Numbered from the stretch's first letter, positions 1 through 14,564 are shown. The stretch: DNA of 64,000 nt from Acorus gramineus (GCA_030737835.1 JAUJYN010000012.1:9712618-9776617); one strand, 5' to 3'. Notes: generated by a model from the sequence alone, not told the origin. Program-made: numbers and translations.

Positions 1-769
1 AGGTGGAATTCACATGGAAATGTTTAGGAAATTATAGCAATCCCCAATGTTAGAAACTATACTGTGAAACGAGAATTATTTGATCATAGAACGAAAATGA
101 TCAATTCCATTAAAATTTTGTAACATGTTCTAGTACACAGATCTTTATGTCAATAAAAGAATATATGGAACAGAAAAAAAAAAAAGTATTATGAGACTTG
201 CCATATTTCAGATTATATTTCAACCATCACAGTTGTCTGTGTTATCATCAGTAAAGCTTTATTCCCTAAGAATACATGAAAATCAGATACAAGTTAATAC
301 TGAGTGCCACTATTTGAGGGAACAAAAGTCAAGGACATCTAAATCATCAATAATCACATTATTAAGTCAAACTGGAAAAGAGAAAGTCTTCAGATTGCCT
401 TGCCATACCAGTACTGACAAATGTTGGACTTGTTTATTGTCAAGCATTAAAGCATGTGTTCAGCACAACAATTTGGAAACAATTTTGTTTCAAAAGAAAA
501 AAATATATATCAATGAGTGTTCTTAACAATGTTTAAGATTTTTGAGTACCAACTTAATAGTGATAATTTAGTAACGGACACACAGAAGATTCTAAACATC
601 TGCAAAGATGAAAACCATGCCATATTTCTTATTTTCATCGTTATCGCACCAGTTGTTTTTTTAATGTGCAGATGCAACAACAGCGCATGAAAGAGAAAAG
701 TTCAATAGGTGGGCATAAAGTTACTATATATTACTCTATTCAGTTAAAGATATTTAATAGAAATATTAC

Positions 770-3700
770 CTGACTGATACAGGCAACAAAATTGCTGCTC
801 AGGTTCCATGGAGTTATTTGTAGCTCCCTCTCAATGTGTGACGCAGCAGCCAACATAATGGCTTTGTTAGGTAGATGGTCCATTGCATAAGAAAGGTTAG
901 TAGGATGTGTGAGCCTGCTGATTCCTAAGTGCTTTAACCGATAAAGGCCAGCTTGCATACTTTCATAGCAACATACCTGGAAAAACATGGTTCACAATCA
1001 TTCATTGCTAAAGATATATTAAGAAATTATTCCTAGCGTTTTTATATGCTGACAAACAAATATTCAGCCAAAAATAATAATAATAATAATAATTGATCAT
1101 CGACAATTAATATGCAGTCACAGGAAAATAACAATAACCACAATCTTTTTCAATAATCGGTGACTCAAGTTGGGTGGTCTACTCCACCCGAATTTTTCTT
1201 TATATAGAACACCCAAATAGTCGTTGGAGATCCAATGCCTATCTGGCCGATGGGTCCAACGGATCACTAGCAGTTGAACCCCAACAATTAGTAATCTCTA
1301 CTACACTCTCTACTACTCAGAATTAGCAAACAAATTTTCCCAAGAATCCCTCAATCCCCCCCCCCCCCCCCCCAAAAAAAAAAAAAAGGAAATAAAAAAA
1401 TTATCTATTATCCATCGAAAACTAATTCAACGGTGGTAGGCTTGGTGGCAATAACGGTGGCAACACTTATGGTTATGGAGCACTATTAAGTGGAACCCAA
1501 GACTAAGATTTTGCTAACATTGCAATGGATTTTTCATTTAAATTAAAGTTATCAAATTTAATGAATTAATTACAAATATTTCTTAAGTTTTTAGTTTTTA
1601 CACTTCATCTCATGTTGTAATTTGTATACTTGTAGTTCCTACCTAAACTACCAAAAATATTCATCAATAAATATGTATATATTTTTCTCCATTTCTGCTT
1701 TTTTCAGATTTTTTTTTTTTCCATTTTCCAGCAAAAAAATCGATATATCTACATATCAGTTAATATATCGATTTCAGCCCTTTTCAATATATAAAAAAAA
1801 TCAATATTTAAAGCTTTGAAAGTAGGCTAGAAAGACATGCACAAATAAATTCACCATAGGTTGATACCGCAAAGATTCTAAATTAATTAAAGCAATACCC
1901 TACTCTCCAAAGAGTATGATAATATCTCATTTCTATTTGCATAACACACAACAGCAATGCCATAAACAACAGCATGAAACACCCGTTACAAGATAATTGT
2001 TTCCCACATAACCGTAAGGTGATGGAGTATAAAAAGAAACAAGCAAGGGATATATGCTTTTGTGAGAGAGATTAGAATGTAACAAACAGGTGAGAATGAC
2101 ATGCAGTAATAAATAAGAGAAACATGAGCACGAGTGGAGAAGAAAAGAAAACAAAAGGGCTTGACTAAAGAAAAGTTTAAATCTGTGACGGAGATAGGGA
2201 GACATAAATGTCAACCCATGAGAAGTTGTCAAATACTCATGCTTGTTTGTAGAAGTCATTTTTATCAAAGTAGAACTAACCATTACAGTACTGCTTATCT
2301 TGATGGTGACTTGAGGTTGTTGACACACTTCAAGTGACCATTCTCAAAAAATATACGCCTATGCTGGTGAGATGTCTCAAACTGACGCTATATGTGTATA
2401 TGTATGTATATGAAATATTCTCTCAAAAAAGGGGATCAAACGCTATAAATTGAATATGATATTAACCATATGCATCATGAAATGCTTTAATTTAAAAACT
2501 ATATTAAAGTTTTCTCGCATTGCGGTAGACCACAGTCACTCAAATAACCAGTAAGACATATTATAGAAAACCAAAGCTAAATAATGACATTTGATAAAGT
2601 TATGTCTAAAGGAAAACTTACATTTTCTGGTGTCACCATCCTCCTCAGTTCTTCCTCCGACGGAGGATGGAAATTACGCCGCATTCTCCAATATAATTGG
2701 CCATGTGGTCCTCTCTGGAGATGAGCATAGACATAATCAATTTTCAACTAATCCGTAGGTGAAGAAAAATGGCATCAGAAAGAAAACACGCTATAGAAAG
2801 AGCATGTGAAAATGACCCCAGTAAATATCTAATATACAGCTCTCATTATTACCTTTTTGCTTCATATCAATGGACAACATGGGAAGAGACAATATGAAAT
2901 ACCTGCAAATCCGCACAATGCTTCAATTTTTTCCTTATGAAGGGTTCTGCCAAACTAAGAAACTTCGAGGTTACATCAGTTGCTCGAACACACGGAAGAT
3001 ATCCAGGTTTCTCATTGGCATGAAATTCACGATAGATATATGCCAATAACCTGTTTCCTAAATATGTTTGAAGACTTTTTGATCCAGGAGAATTTACTTC
3101 CATGTGAGGCTCCTACAAAGTTAAAACAAACAAATAAAAAAACTCTGCTCCAAGAGAATTTAGAGAAACATAACATGTGTTTGGATGAGAAAATTAGTGA
3201 GAATAACATAACATGTGTGAAGTAAAATGGAGAAATTAATGCAAAATATATTTTTTTGTTTATCCGGACGAGTACTGGATTCAGGTTTAATGAAGTTAAA
3301 AAAGTTGCAGTTTGAAAAAAAATCATTAAAGATGATTCAATTTTCTGCATAAATAGTGTTGATTCAGTTTCACTAGAATACTAATTGTATGTTATGGTTA
3401 AGAAAGCCAACCTGTTGCCCAACTGCATGTATTCTATCAATACGTCGAAGGGAAAGCATGCCTTTTGCATTACGGACCAACAAATAATCAGTTGATGGCA
3501 ATTTATGAGGAAAAATAGGGGCTCTGTACAAGTTTGTCTCCAAACACATCTGGCTGCACCCAGGTCTTATATCTCCAAGAAAAGGAGATTTATCAGCAGG
3601 ATCAAGTGTCAGAACGTTCCCAAGGATACTGTGTCCATTTCTTAGTGATGAAGCACTCTGGTCACCAAGAGTTACCTTCTGATAATAAGTAAAAATTCTT

Positions 3701-6700
3701 GCAGCCATCCCAATATTACTTAATAACAAAGGCCTCTCTTCACAGTACCTATTTAGAAAAGAAAAAAAATAGTGTCCAGAGCATCAAAAATAAGCATTTA
3801 GGATATCAACAGTTATCATTCTTCACAGTAACATATAAATCTTAACATGTGGACATACTAGAATGGTGCAACCAACAGTGAACTCAAATGGAATTCTTGA
3901 AATAACAGCCTATTGATTGAACACATCCCAACAGCCCAGAAACAGTCATCAATTGACAACATTTTCCAGGAGTATCAATATATGACAAGCGTGAAACATA
4001 AGTACAGTGTTCTGAGAGATCAAAATAATGGCATTTATTTGTTAAGAAGAAGAAGCATCAGAGGTGGAAGACATCTAAGATAGAGACTAGCAATTTCAAC
4101 CACAAAATATTTAATATCAAAACTTTTCTTTTCTATTTAGATCCATGACAAAGCTTCCAACAGAAAAGGATCACCACCACAACGCACCATTCTTTGCAAG
4201 ATTCTCCTGTTAATAGTAGAAAGTGGCTACCACTTCGCACACAAGCTAAAAAAAAAAAAACTAACGAAATTAAAAACATTGAAAAAAAAACCCAAAAGCA
4301 AATGCAAAATGATCACATTGCATGTGCACAAAGTTTTTGACATTCAATCCAACTACAAAACTTTCACAATGATTTCTAATCACAATGTTAATAAGTCAAT
4401 AATCAAACTTACGGAATTCTAAGCACTAAAAGAAACCAACAATATTAGATCATTGACCTAAAATTTGCAATAAATAACAAATGGCTTTAGCGGACGTGCA
4501 CATTTTTCACGATACTTAATGTCAACCAAACCTTGTTCCATATTTTGGGGTCAGCTTCACATATGGACACAATTTAAAATTAAACTTAACAACAGGGGCA
4601 TAATTTATCAGCATATTCTATACACTAGTGTCAAATTACTAGGAAGGTAGCTGGCGAGGAACCGTAACATGCCTGAGCTCAGAACAGTTGGCAGATTTTA
4701 TTTTTGGGGGGGGGAAGAAAAAGGTAGCCTGCTGCCAGGATTTTATAACAGAAGTGTCAGATAGGAGAAGAGAAATGAAAGAAACAAAAAATAAACAAAA
4801 GATGTAGTATATAGGTCACATAGGAGAGAACAGTTGGCAGGTTGAATCTACTTATTGATTAACATTTAAGTTGACAAGCTCAAGCAACCAAAGAGAGACT
4901 CTGACACCGTTCGGATTTGGAAGGAAATCAAGAATCTAGAAGTAGAGTAAGAATTTGACACACTAGCCACTATTTTATCAACTCCCTAAAAGATTTGCAC
5001 CAATTGAAACATCAGTTAGCTTTTACGAGCCATCATCATGTGCTTGTTTCATGCTTTCTTCCCCCCATTTATTTCCTAGTTTGGCCTTTTAAAATTACAG
5101 ACATGCATATATTAAGTAATGCATGTACATAACAACATCAAGAACATCAGCAAGTATTCCACCAAAGAACATAGCCATTTTCAAGTGTGAATAAAAAAAC
5201 AAAAGTATCTAGAAAACATTATATTTTTATAAGGATAACTATTATAATCAAAGAATAGGAGTAATTTCATGGAAATATGGACAGGTAGACTTGATTAAAT
5301 GCTAATGCATATCCAAAATTACCACAAATATCAGCATATTTTAGGTTTACAATTGTGTGATTCAACAGTAACAAATTTTGGAAGTCCACTTACTCCATTA
5401 GAAATACATGTCCCATTTTAACAGAAAGCTCAGATTTCTTCTTAAAAGCTGCAGGAGGACGCAATGACTTGTTTTCACCAGGCAGCTTTTGGGCCCTTGG
5501 CCACATGTGTATTTTTGTGCGCACAAGATGGAGCACAGAATTAGGCCGCACATTCTGTATGAACAGAGACTTATCGTCTTCAAGTTCCTTTCCAGAATAA
5601 AATATCTTCACGCTTTCTGAAGGTTTATAATCTGCACAAAAGTGTGGACCAAAGGTTTTCAATGCTGAAGGAAATTGTTCACAGATAACAAAAACCACCC
5701 TGAAATCAGTAATAGGCTTATACATAACCCAAGTTCACTAATGACGCCATTAAACAAAAAGGGGAAAAAGTTAAAGAGAGAGAAAGGAAGAAGCATATAA
5801 TTGCTTCGTGTAAAGAAGGACTCCTCAATAAGATAGAAAACTAACCTAGCTTCTTTGATGCTTTCTCTTTTACAGAAAATACAGGCTCCTCAGCATTCAC
5901 TTGAAGCTTTACACCCTTCCCTCCTATGCTCAATACTACTATATTCATGGACCCCTGGGTGCAAAGATTTCCTTGTTCCTTCCCAGCGGTTTCATTGTCA
6001 TGTGGATACCATAAAGCTTTCGGCCTATGAAAATTTGCTATCTCCTTACTGCAAAACAAAGATGGTCAAGATCAATTAGTTTGTGTAATTGCAAGAAAAG
6101 AGAAAAGTAGCAAGTGTATAAAATTTTCATAATTAGTCTATGTTATCAGAAAATGTTCAAAAGGAAAAGAAAGGATCACAGATCCCATGAAGAAGCCCAT
6201 GGATTTGTAAAATTATCATCAAACAAAAGTGGAAGTATAATGTGGAATTTCCCAGTGGTTTAAAATCACCAAAAAAAAAAGTGCAAAAGAGATTGGCAGC
6301 TGAGCCATTGTTATTATAAACACTAATGGTCGAAACTCTCCAGAGTCATGATAACCCAGGTCAAGGCCAAATCACGGTATGCTATCTATCTAGATCAAAC
6401 GTAGCACATCTTATGGATGTTATAGGCTGTATAGATTAATAGATTATAAAAAAGACCAAATTTATTCATTCATGGGTTGATTCAATATATTGTTAGTGGA
6501 GCACAAAATATTTTTGTTTATAATAATGATCATGCAAGTCCAACAACCATGCCAAGTTGAATAAGATATTACATATACTGACAATTTAGCGATAAAGATT
6601 CTTAACATCATTTTTGGCATGGTGTATTTGCGGATGAACAAAGTTCATCCCCAAATTTAAAATTAAATATCTAGCATGATAGAACACAAGCCAAGTATCA

Positions 6701-9700
6701 CGCACAGTCAATCATCATAAAGTACTAGCAAGAATGGCAAGAAAGTGATTGGAATTTTTTTTTTTTATGGTAAATGGTAGGTTTCCATACTCATATAAAT
6801 AGGAGGTTGAAAACCCGAAGGAAATACAATGAACAGATTTAGATTTATGCAAATAAAAAAAAAATGAATGAACAGTCCATACTGAGTTCAAGAAATACCA
6901 CAAGTTTAAAATAGGTAATAGGAACCATGGAAAAAAGAGGTACTTTTGCTTACTTGCTCAACTTGGGTTTCATGGTGTGCAGCTTTAAAGCAGGCGCTGA
7001 ATGCACAATTTTGATGCCATGAACAGCACGCTTTTTGGCATGAGATTTCAGTTGCTGAGAGGTCTTCCTATTAGGATAATACTTGTCATTAGAAATGTCA
7101 AATTTACCGATAGGTGGGCCCACATGACCAGGTAGATCAAAAGAATCCCTGGGACAAGATTTCAATGTGCGAGTAATAATCATAGCCCTGGCGCGTGAGA
7201 GAATTTGCTTGGAGTCCTTGCTGTCAACAATCTCAAAAAGCATTCGATCATCTTGAAGATCAAGGATCAACTTAGGCTTCGGCACAGAAGCATTTGGTTC
7301 CCAAAGAATATGGTCCACCCAAGACCCATCAAGCAAATCCTTGTTTTGTGAGGAAATTTCAGTCAACCGCTGTATGGTTTCGCTTCCACAAAGTCCAGTT
7401 CCATCATCCTTTCTAACTTCCATCGAATGTGAATCTTTCATTTCCATGCGAGTATCTAACCTTAATACTTGAGGATGATAGCACCTTCCTAAAGATCGAA
7501 GTTCTGCAAATTCTGATTCTTCTCTTGAACCAAATGCCTCCACAGAAACAGGATAACTCTGCAAATAAAGATTATGCTCCTTCTCATCAGCCCCCGTCTG
7601 GAATTCGGGTTCCTTGTCTTGTAAGACAACACCCCCAACATCAATTTCAACATTAGTGGACACATCAGCTTCAACCCCAGAGATGACAGAGCTCTCTGAT
7701 GATTCATGCACCACTCTAGGAGAGTTTCCCCATACAATGCTATCCTCCCAATCTTGATAATCAAGAGGATAAAATTCGGGGCAGGAAGGCAATTTCTGTC
7801 CAACAGGAAGATCATCCGTGCTCATACATTCTTTCATGGGCAGTGCAGAAAGACATGAGTCTTTTCTCCCCTCATCAGGATGAACTAAGGGTGGTTCCAT
7901 AGAAATATCCTTCACTTTTCCTATATCATATTGGGATAAACAGATGTGCCCAGTAATATGCGGAACATGGAATGAGCTCTTTAAAAGCATCTCCTCATCT
8001 ACTTCAATACTTTCAGTAACATCAATGGTCCTAGCCTTATCTGGAAGCATTGAATAATTACCAAAGAACAAAATAAGAAACTAGTATGCTTGACATAAAA
8101 AGGAACAGCAGAAACACAAGTTTGTTATCACAGGAACACATAGGAAGGCTTTGTTAATCATGTTGTCCAATACACATATTCCTAATTTCCTACAAATTTT
8201 TTTTTAACTAAAACATATTCGGACATTTAAACTATGAATTTGGAGAATGAATACAATACATAACTCAAGAAATGAGAAATTTATATGCCTTTCAAAGATC
8301 AAAATAAATATCCAAAATCAACCATCAATGGACAGAATCAAATTAATCAGAATTGGAAGTGATAGAAGAAACAGAACATGAGTAACAGTAGGATTGAGTT
8401 TAATACATAGTTGTCTGGGCGACGCCTAGACGCCGCCTAGGCGACTAGGCGGTCCAGATGGACCTAGGCGACCACCCGCCTAATAGCATGCTAATTAAGC
8501 GAGCGCCTGAGCCCGCCTACCCCCCTAAATCACGCCTAGCCCACCTTAATCACGCCTAGCCCGCCCAATCCCTCGCCTAACCTAAAAAATAAAAGAAAAA
8601 AAAAACACAATCGAAAGATTGAAACATCACCTACCCTGCTGGCCAACAATGCAGCGAATTTTTCCGGTCTCAAGTGAGTCTCTGTTGATTTTTTGTCTCT
8701 CTCTCCTATCTCTCTTCAAAATTTCTGAACTCTTATCTCATTCTCCCTCAATCTCTTTCCTTTTTTCTCCTTCTTTAATACCACTAGGATTAGATTATAT
8801 TAATTTTATGAAATGGGCATGCACCAATAAATTACATCCGTGTGTTCTTTATTTATAAATAACATTCTTCATTTTAAGTAATATTCCTAGAAAAATTAAA
8901 AAATGGATAAGCAGATAAATAACTTTAATATAATTACCAATTTAAATAATAAAATCTTAATTAAGCGCCGCCTAGGCACGCCTAGGCTCGCCTAGCCGCC
9001 CAGACAACTATGGCTTAATATGAAAGGGCATGGTTGCAAAACAATTAATTGGGAAACAAAATGTAAACCCCAGAAACAAACAAACAGATGATGCAACTGA
9101 TATATATTAATGAAATGCACTTGGAGTATGCTTTTCCAAATAAAATCCCACAGCAGATCAGGCATTAACCTAATGCAAAGTCGGTCAGTTTGTAGGACAA
9201 ATTCCATTCCAATTGAGTGAACAACATTCTGTTAATTATGAAATCTATTATCTCAAATTATATCATATCGCCAGATTCCTTCCCAAACAGCTTAGCATTG
9301 AGTACATCTTAACACGCAGGTGAAGAACTCAGAATTGTCCGTAATATCAAAGCAATGAAAAGAACAATTAGATTCACTAACCAACCAAATTGGGCGATCA
9401 ACAACCAAATTCTGCGAACAGCCAAGGATCTTTTCTTCAATTTTCCATAAACCCAGTATACAATAATGTCAATGGGCTCCAAACAATTGAATACCAAAGC
9501 ATTCATACCTAAAAGGAATTTGGCTGTGCAAAAAAAAGAGAAGGCAAATCCGGGATGAGAGCACCAAAGATGTGAATTTCTCTCTGCTCATCAAGTGGTT
9601 TCCAGAGGTTAGGTAAAGAATGAGATAGGTGATAGGTCTGGCTGTAAATTATACAGAGGTGAGAAGAGTTCAAAGGTTAGTCCACATTACCTTCATCATT

Positions 9701-12700
9701 TTTTTCTGGAAAAGCTGTTTTTTTCTCAAGGTCCTTCCATTCAAAGTGAGAACAAAAATGCAAGAGGATATTAATATAATTCATGGACCGATTTATGGTT
9801 CCCATAGATGTCCCTCACATTTTTGCCCCTAATATTTTCAAAGTTTCTCTAATTAAAGATGCTTCAGTAGTGGATCACATGAATATATTAGAGGAGACTG
9901 TCATATGGTGCCCTCTAGCTAGAAGGCTCTCTCTCTCTTTTTATTCTTCTTTGCTTTTTTGTTTTTTTTTTTTTGTTGGAGAACTCGACAGCATTACCAT
10001 TACGTAAAAGGATTAGAGGGAACATCCAAGGACTGTCAAACCTGTCAGAACTGAATCAGAATGCCTGTCCTTCACAGTATGAGAAGGATGCAAGGATGTG
10101 GACTTGGAATACTGGCACCTCCACATTTTGGTTTCTCTTTGAGGGGCTGTTTTGTTACCTGTGAAGACTACCAGTTTCTTACCTTTTTCTTCTCCAATTT
10201 GGCCATGGCCTCAACACATCCCAGTGCCAACACCCCCCCCCCCCCCCCCACACAAACCACCACCAACACCAAACCACACACCACATACACAAAAAAAGGG
10301 GTCCAATCTTTAAATCAAAACAAAATTGGCAATATTCCCACTTTTCTTCAAAATTACTTAACTAATTGAAAATTTATGTCTACACATAAATTAGGATACC
10401 ATTATACACTCATGAAAGATTGGTCTTGGTCATAGCAAGAAATAGGGGTATCGAAGTTGAATGAGATATCATACCTTTATGAATAGAGCACCTATGATGG
10501 TCTCTTCTCTCTTGTTTTTTTAGGGGCTCATGAATACCAAAAATTTCAGAGAACCGCAACACTGCCATTCCATCCTCTATATACAGAACTGGAAGTGAGG
10601 TTTCATCTTTAGATTCGCTAGGCTCTTCAAGGTCTTCAGATTCTTCCTATCATCATGTGCATAAACACAGTAATGAATTACTGGACAGATTCAAAGATGG
10701 TTATATGTTTTTATATACTTTCAACCAAATGATGTAAACTTGCAAAAATTGAAAGGTGAGATCAATACAACAAAACACAAAAAGAATAAAACCATGGAGC
10801 AAATACATATATTCTCCAGAGATCATATTATACTCAACTGTGACTGTCTCACATGTATGTCAGAATTGTCATGCGAAAAAAACATGTGCTACTGTTCCAG
10901 ACACCATAAATAAATATACTGTCTAAAACTTTATTACACTAACTTTCAGAAAATCATACAATCTAAACATTCCCATGAAAACAAAACATTTATAAATTAC
11001 TAACCTCCGAAAAATCCTCCAAATGATACACATCTGCAGCCTCAGAGAGTTCAACAGAGGGGAGGTTGTCATCAAAAAAATTCTCTTGGTCCGAAATTAA
11101 ATCAAGTTGCTTGCCTGTGGTAGCATAAACTAACTAAGATATAGCATATAGCTAAGAAAGATAAGCTGATCAAAAGAGATGCAATAAATGCAGACAAGGT
11201 GGATAGATATTTGAAACTTATGAAAACAACACATTAATGAATCCCATCTCACCAGTATTTCAGACACATTTTCACCCACAATAGGCAGTTGTCTTTAAAA
11301 AAATTAAACTTCCTTGGAACTTAGTTTCCATGTGATAAACAACACTGGGAGTTGACTAAGGCAGCTCCATCCCCCCACCCAAAAAACAGAAGAAGAAGAA
11401 GAATCAAGAAGAATAAGGAGCATTAGAGCACTAAGATTTTATACGTTGAATCCAAATCCTTAACTTAAAAAACTGATTACAGGCGTAGTTATCACATGGA
11501 AACTAACAAGTTGAAAGGTGGCATAACAATTCCCATGAGAAAGCAAGCATGGTCGATCCACCCAACAAGCTGGCACCCGAGCACTTCTAATCTTACTCTT
11601 TACCAAACTTCATTCAGTGCTATGAAAGAGATGGATTATCATAAGCATTTCAAATAAGGATTTAAATCCTCCAAAAAAATGGTCTAGATAACTGTGATAA
11701 GCTTCAGTCAGCATGTTGGAATCTACACATAACCGGTTTAAACTGTTTCATGTATATAATATACTATGAAATTATTAACGACACCTTTTTATTATAATGC
11801 ACGGACACAGAATGTAATACATATAACCTTTAGGAGACTATAATTTGTTCCATGAAGGACATGAACAGGAGTCACCATCTAGCAACAACATTAAATATCT
11901 GATATGGCTTCAAAACCCAGAAACTGGACATCTTGTTACATAACATAAATTGCCATAAAAATCTAGTGGCAGCCCAATTTATTCATCACAGTAAATGTAA
12001 ATCTCAATTAAATACAAACTACATAAAAAGATATATGGATGTTGACGTATGAGCATTGAAAAGGGATATTGCACAAGATGTACAATGATGGGTGCATGTC
12101 GTAACCTTCCGGTAATGAAGTTTGAGGTTCAGAAATATTTTCCACTGACATATGCTCCTTCGGACTATCCTCATCCTCGTCATAATTTTCCTCATCAAAC
12201 ACAGATGCCCTCTTATCCAGCGAAACCAGTGAAACTTCAGCAGAAAAATACTCTTTCCTTGGAAGCAAGTAGTCTTCTTCCGTGGTTGCTTGAATCTCTG
12301 GTCCTTCATATTGCTCATCGATATCTTCATAATCAACCGCATCATCAGCCTTTTCAGCATAATCTACAAGGGGAAAAAAATCAACATGACACAAAAAGGT
12401 GTTTGAAAAGCAATGCAATAAGTATTGGAAGGTAAAATACCTTTTACATAATATTTGTCATGGTTTAAAAGTTGGGTACAAAGGTCATATAAAAAATATA
12501 GCTTCATTCAGAAACATAGAGATATTTTCTTCTTTAATCATTCATAGATGCATCCCTTCCACAAAGTGCAGCACAATAACAACCAAAATTTAGACAGGCT
12601 TTAAAACAGATTGACCTAAGAAATTCTAGATTCCAAAATAGCAAAACATCTTTCACCAATGAGCACAATATACCTCTCAAATCTATATACACAGAATAAT

Positions 12701-13935
12701 AAAGCCTCTATAGGATTTAAATTCATTGGCATCAACACAAGCATGGAAAAAAATGTAAAACTAAAGATAAGATTGGTACATCTAAGATGTCCTCACCTTG
12801 TTCAGAAGCATCTGCCGGTGTTGTAGGCTTTAACTGTAAAAAGATACCAACTAATCTAAAATCAGAACTCAACACAGCTCTTGAAAAAAATATTATATAT
12901 ATATATTAACCGCACATCAAGCAGGTTTTAGGAGGATAACAAAAATCAGATCATCATACATCTATATCCGTCAATGACGAACCAAGCTTGTCAGCCAATG
13001 CGGAGAGGTGCTCCTTTGCATCCTGAGGAAAATACACAAAAAAAAGAAGAAAATTGGGTCATGGTTCATAATAATTTTACTTCTTTTTCAAAAAAAAATA
13101 ATTTTACTTGGGCACACGTGGATCACAACCAAATATACAAACACTGATCAAGCAACCCCAAAACTAGAACAAATTTAAAATTCTCAACCTTTTGTATTAT
13201 CAGTCCAACAATATGAAAAACATTAACATCAGTAAAAAAAAAGTCAAGTATACACTCCGAACGCAATACTTAGCAATGCATCTCACCCAATCTCAAATCC
13301 CAAGTCATCACAATGCAACAACATGAAGGATGTCCAATTGAGGCATACATGCTCTAGGCCCCATTAGGTTCAGGAATGCAAATATAGTAAATATATATAT
13401 ATGTGAATAGTTATTCTAGTAGGATAAACATAATAAATTACAAATATATAGTCCTCTTACTATGTGGTTATTCCATGGATAAATAAACCCAAATGAAGTA
13501 GTAATATACACTATTCTGAGTATTTTTGTGCAACCAAATAGAATGGCGTGTTGAATTATCCCTATTCCTATTCTTTGTCTGGGACTTATTCCCAAACCAA
13601 ACGGTGGCCAAAAAGAGTTCTTGATTTATTAAAAAAGAAGTCAGGGAAGCATTACCTCGTCAAGGTAATCCGCATCAAGATCACCGGAGTCATCGACGTT
13701 CCCAAACATAAACCCAAAGAGTTTGTTACCTCCTTGTTCCTCGTTGTCCTCGTCATCTTCCAAAGACAACAAATCATTCAAACTATCATGATACAGCAAC
13801 GCGAGTGGCCCCAATCTCAAAAGCTAGGGCTTCATATAACTTTCCCATGTCATATGTATCAAAGATTCAAACTTTACCTTCCTCTTCATCATATTCATCA
13901 TGGTGGTACCGCGAAGAAGAACCCAATTCATCCAT
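770..13935 (-). CDS. TAF1: TFIID subunit 1 (TAF1), 5' part, continues beyond the left edge
   Basis: Encodes the TFIID scaffold subunit, which binds TBP and acetylated chromatin in the nucleus. Exons (high to low): 13935-13878, 13756-13656, 13022-12960, 12833-12797, 12363-12106, 11114-11005, 10646-10475, 8040-6954, 6048-5846, 5631-5394, 3748-3412, 3112-2903, 2714-2622, 976-770. They join in frame to about 1058 residues. Recognisable parts are the acidic N-terminus with GFMFGNVDDSGDLDADYLDE (TBP-binding region), YIEDGMAVLRFSEIFGIHEP, and a plant-type ubiquitin-like domain near residues 663-735 (MNIVVLSIGGKGVKLQV, FYSGKELEDDKSL). The start of the central acetyltransferase-like DUF3591 region follows (YGNRLLAYIYREF is seen as YLGNRLLAYIYREF). 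Plant TAF1 is about 1900 residues, so the rest of DUF3591, the zinc knuckle and the bromodomain lie outside the window. The start MDELGSS lies just upstream of the first donor. The exon 2 acceptor was chosen by phase and is the least certain junction. Family recognition is firm. Confidence 0.93.
1356..1373. repeat. Poly-C tract followed by poly-A, TAF1 intron
   Basis: A run of 18 C, directly followed by about 14 A, sits in the TAF1 intron between exons 13 and 14. Comparable C or G runs occur elsewhere in the window. Exact lengths of such tracts are prone to sequencing error. Confidence 0.7.
8406..9012. mobile_element. hAT-type MITE in a TAF1 intron
   Basis: A 607-bp non-coding element lies between TAF1 exons 7 and 8. 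Its ends are inverted repeats (left CATAGTTGTCTGGGCG, right end the reverse complement). They are flanked by near-identical 8-bp sequences, GTTTAATA at 8398-8405 and GCTTAATA at 9013-9020 (7 of 8). Both subterminal regions carry many copies of GCCTAG/CCTAGGCG, and the interior is AT-rich with no transposase ORF. An 8-bp duplication, short TIRs and subterminal repeats are hallmarks of hAT elements. It is non-autonomous. The single mismatch in the duplication suggests moderate age. Confidence 0.8.
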
Positions 13936-14052
13936 TGGAGAAACGAAGACTCTCTGAAGCTCGTTATCAATCGCAGAACATGTAAAAAGCGATCTCTGAA
14001 GCTTTATTGGACAACTTTCAGACGCACAGACTGAGAGGAGACCGTGCTCATG

Positions 14053-14061
14053 AAACCCTAA
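14053..14061. promoter_or_regulatory. Telo-box motif upstream of TAF1
   Basis: AAACCCTAA on the plus strand lies about 118 bp upstream of the TAF1 start codon. Such telo-boxes are known in promoters and 5' leaders of plant housekeeping genes. Function here is inferred from position only. Confidence 0.4.
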
Positions 14062-14564
14062 TTTCGGTTGGGATCGGTTGGGATTTACGTTGGATTTGGC
14101 GGGACGGGTCGCTTAAGAGGATTCACAGAGAGGTTCCGATCAAAGGGTGCTCTATTTATTTCACCGCCTCCAACGCTCGAATCCGCTCCGCCAAAAGCAG
14201 CAAAACCAATCGGTACAGTAAAAATATGATTTTTTTTTCTTTTTCTTTTTTTTAACATATGCCATCCAAAAATATGAAAAACATAGCTCACATGGACTTT
14301 CTAATGGTGATTTTTATTATTATTATTATTGTTATTATTATTATTATTTGCCATGAGTTTGACTCGTTTACACGTACAGATTTAATTTGATACTATTAAA
14401 ATCTTTTTTAATGAAAAAAAATGTACATTTGTTTTCTTCTAAAAGAGAATTTAACAAAAAAATATTTCTTTAACTAATAAATGGGTATGACAAAAATAAC
14501 TATAACATAATATTTGATAAGTGTAAATAATTAAACATAATAATAGCATTAATAATAGAGAAAA

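Noticed and set aside
191-526. 111-codon frame on the plus strand at the left edge
   Set aside because: It lies in what should be a TAF1 intron, on the opposite strand, and its composition is that of translated AT-rich DNA with no family resemblance.
8406-9012. Inverted CCTAGGCG clusters as a possible CRISPR-like or regulatory array
   Set aside because: They are explained by the TIRs and subterminal motifs of a hAT MITE with an 8-bp duplication.
9309-9506. 65-codon hydrophobic frame in the TAF1 intron (minus)
   Set aside because: It looks like a small membrane protein, but T-rich introns commonly give such frames. No start context, homologue or conservation can be shown.
12049-12435. 128-codon plus-strand frame opposite TAF1 exon 5
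   Set aside because: It is the complement of a genuine acidic TAF1 exon; its Pro/His-rich composition is a by-product of that.
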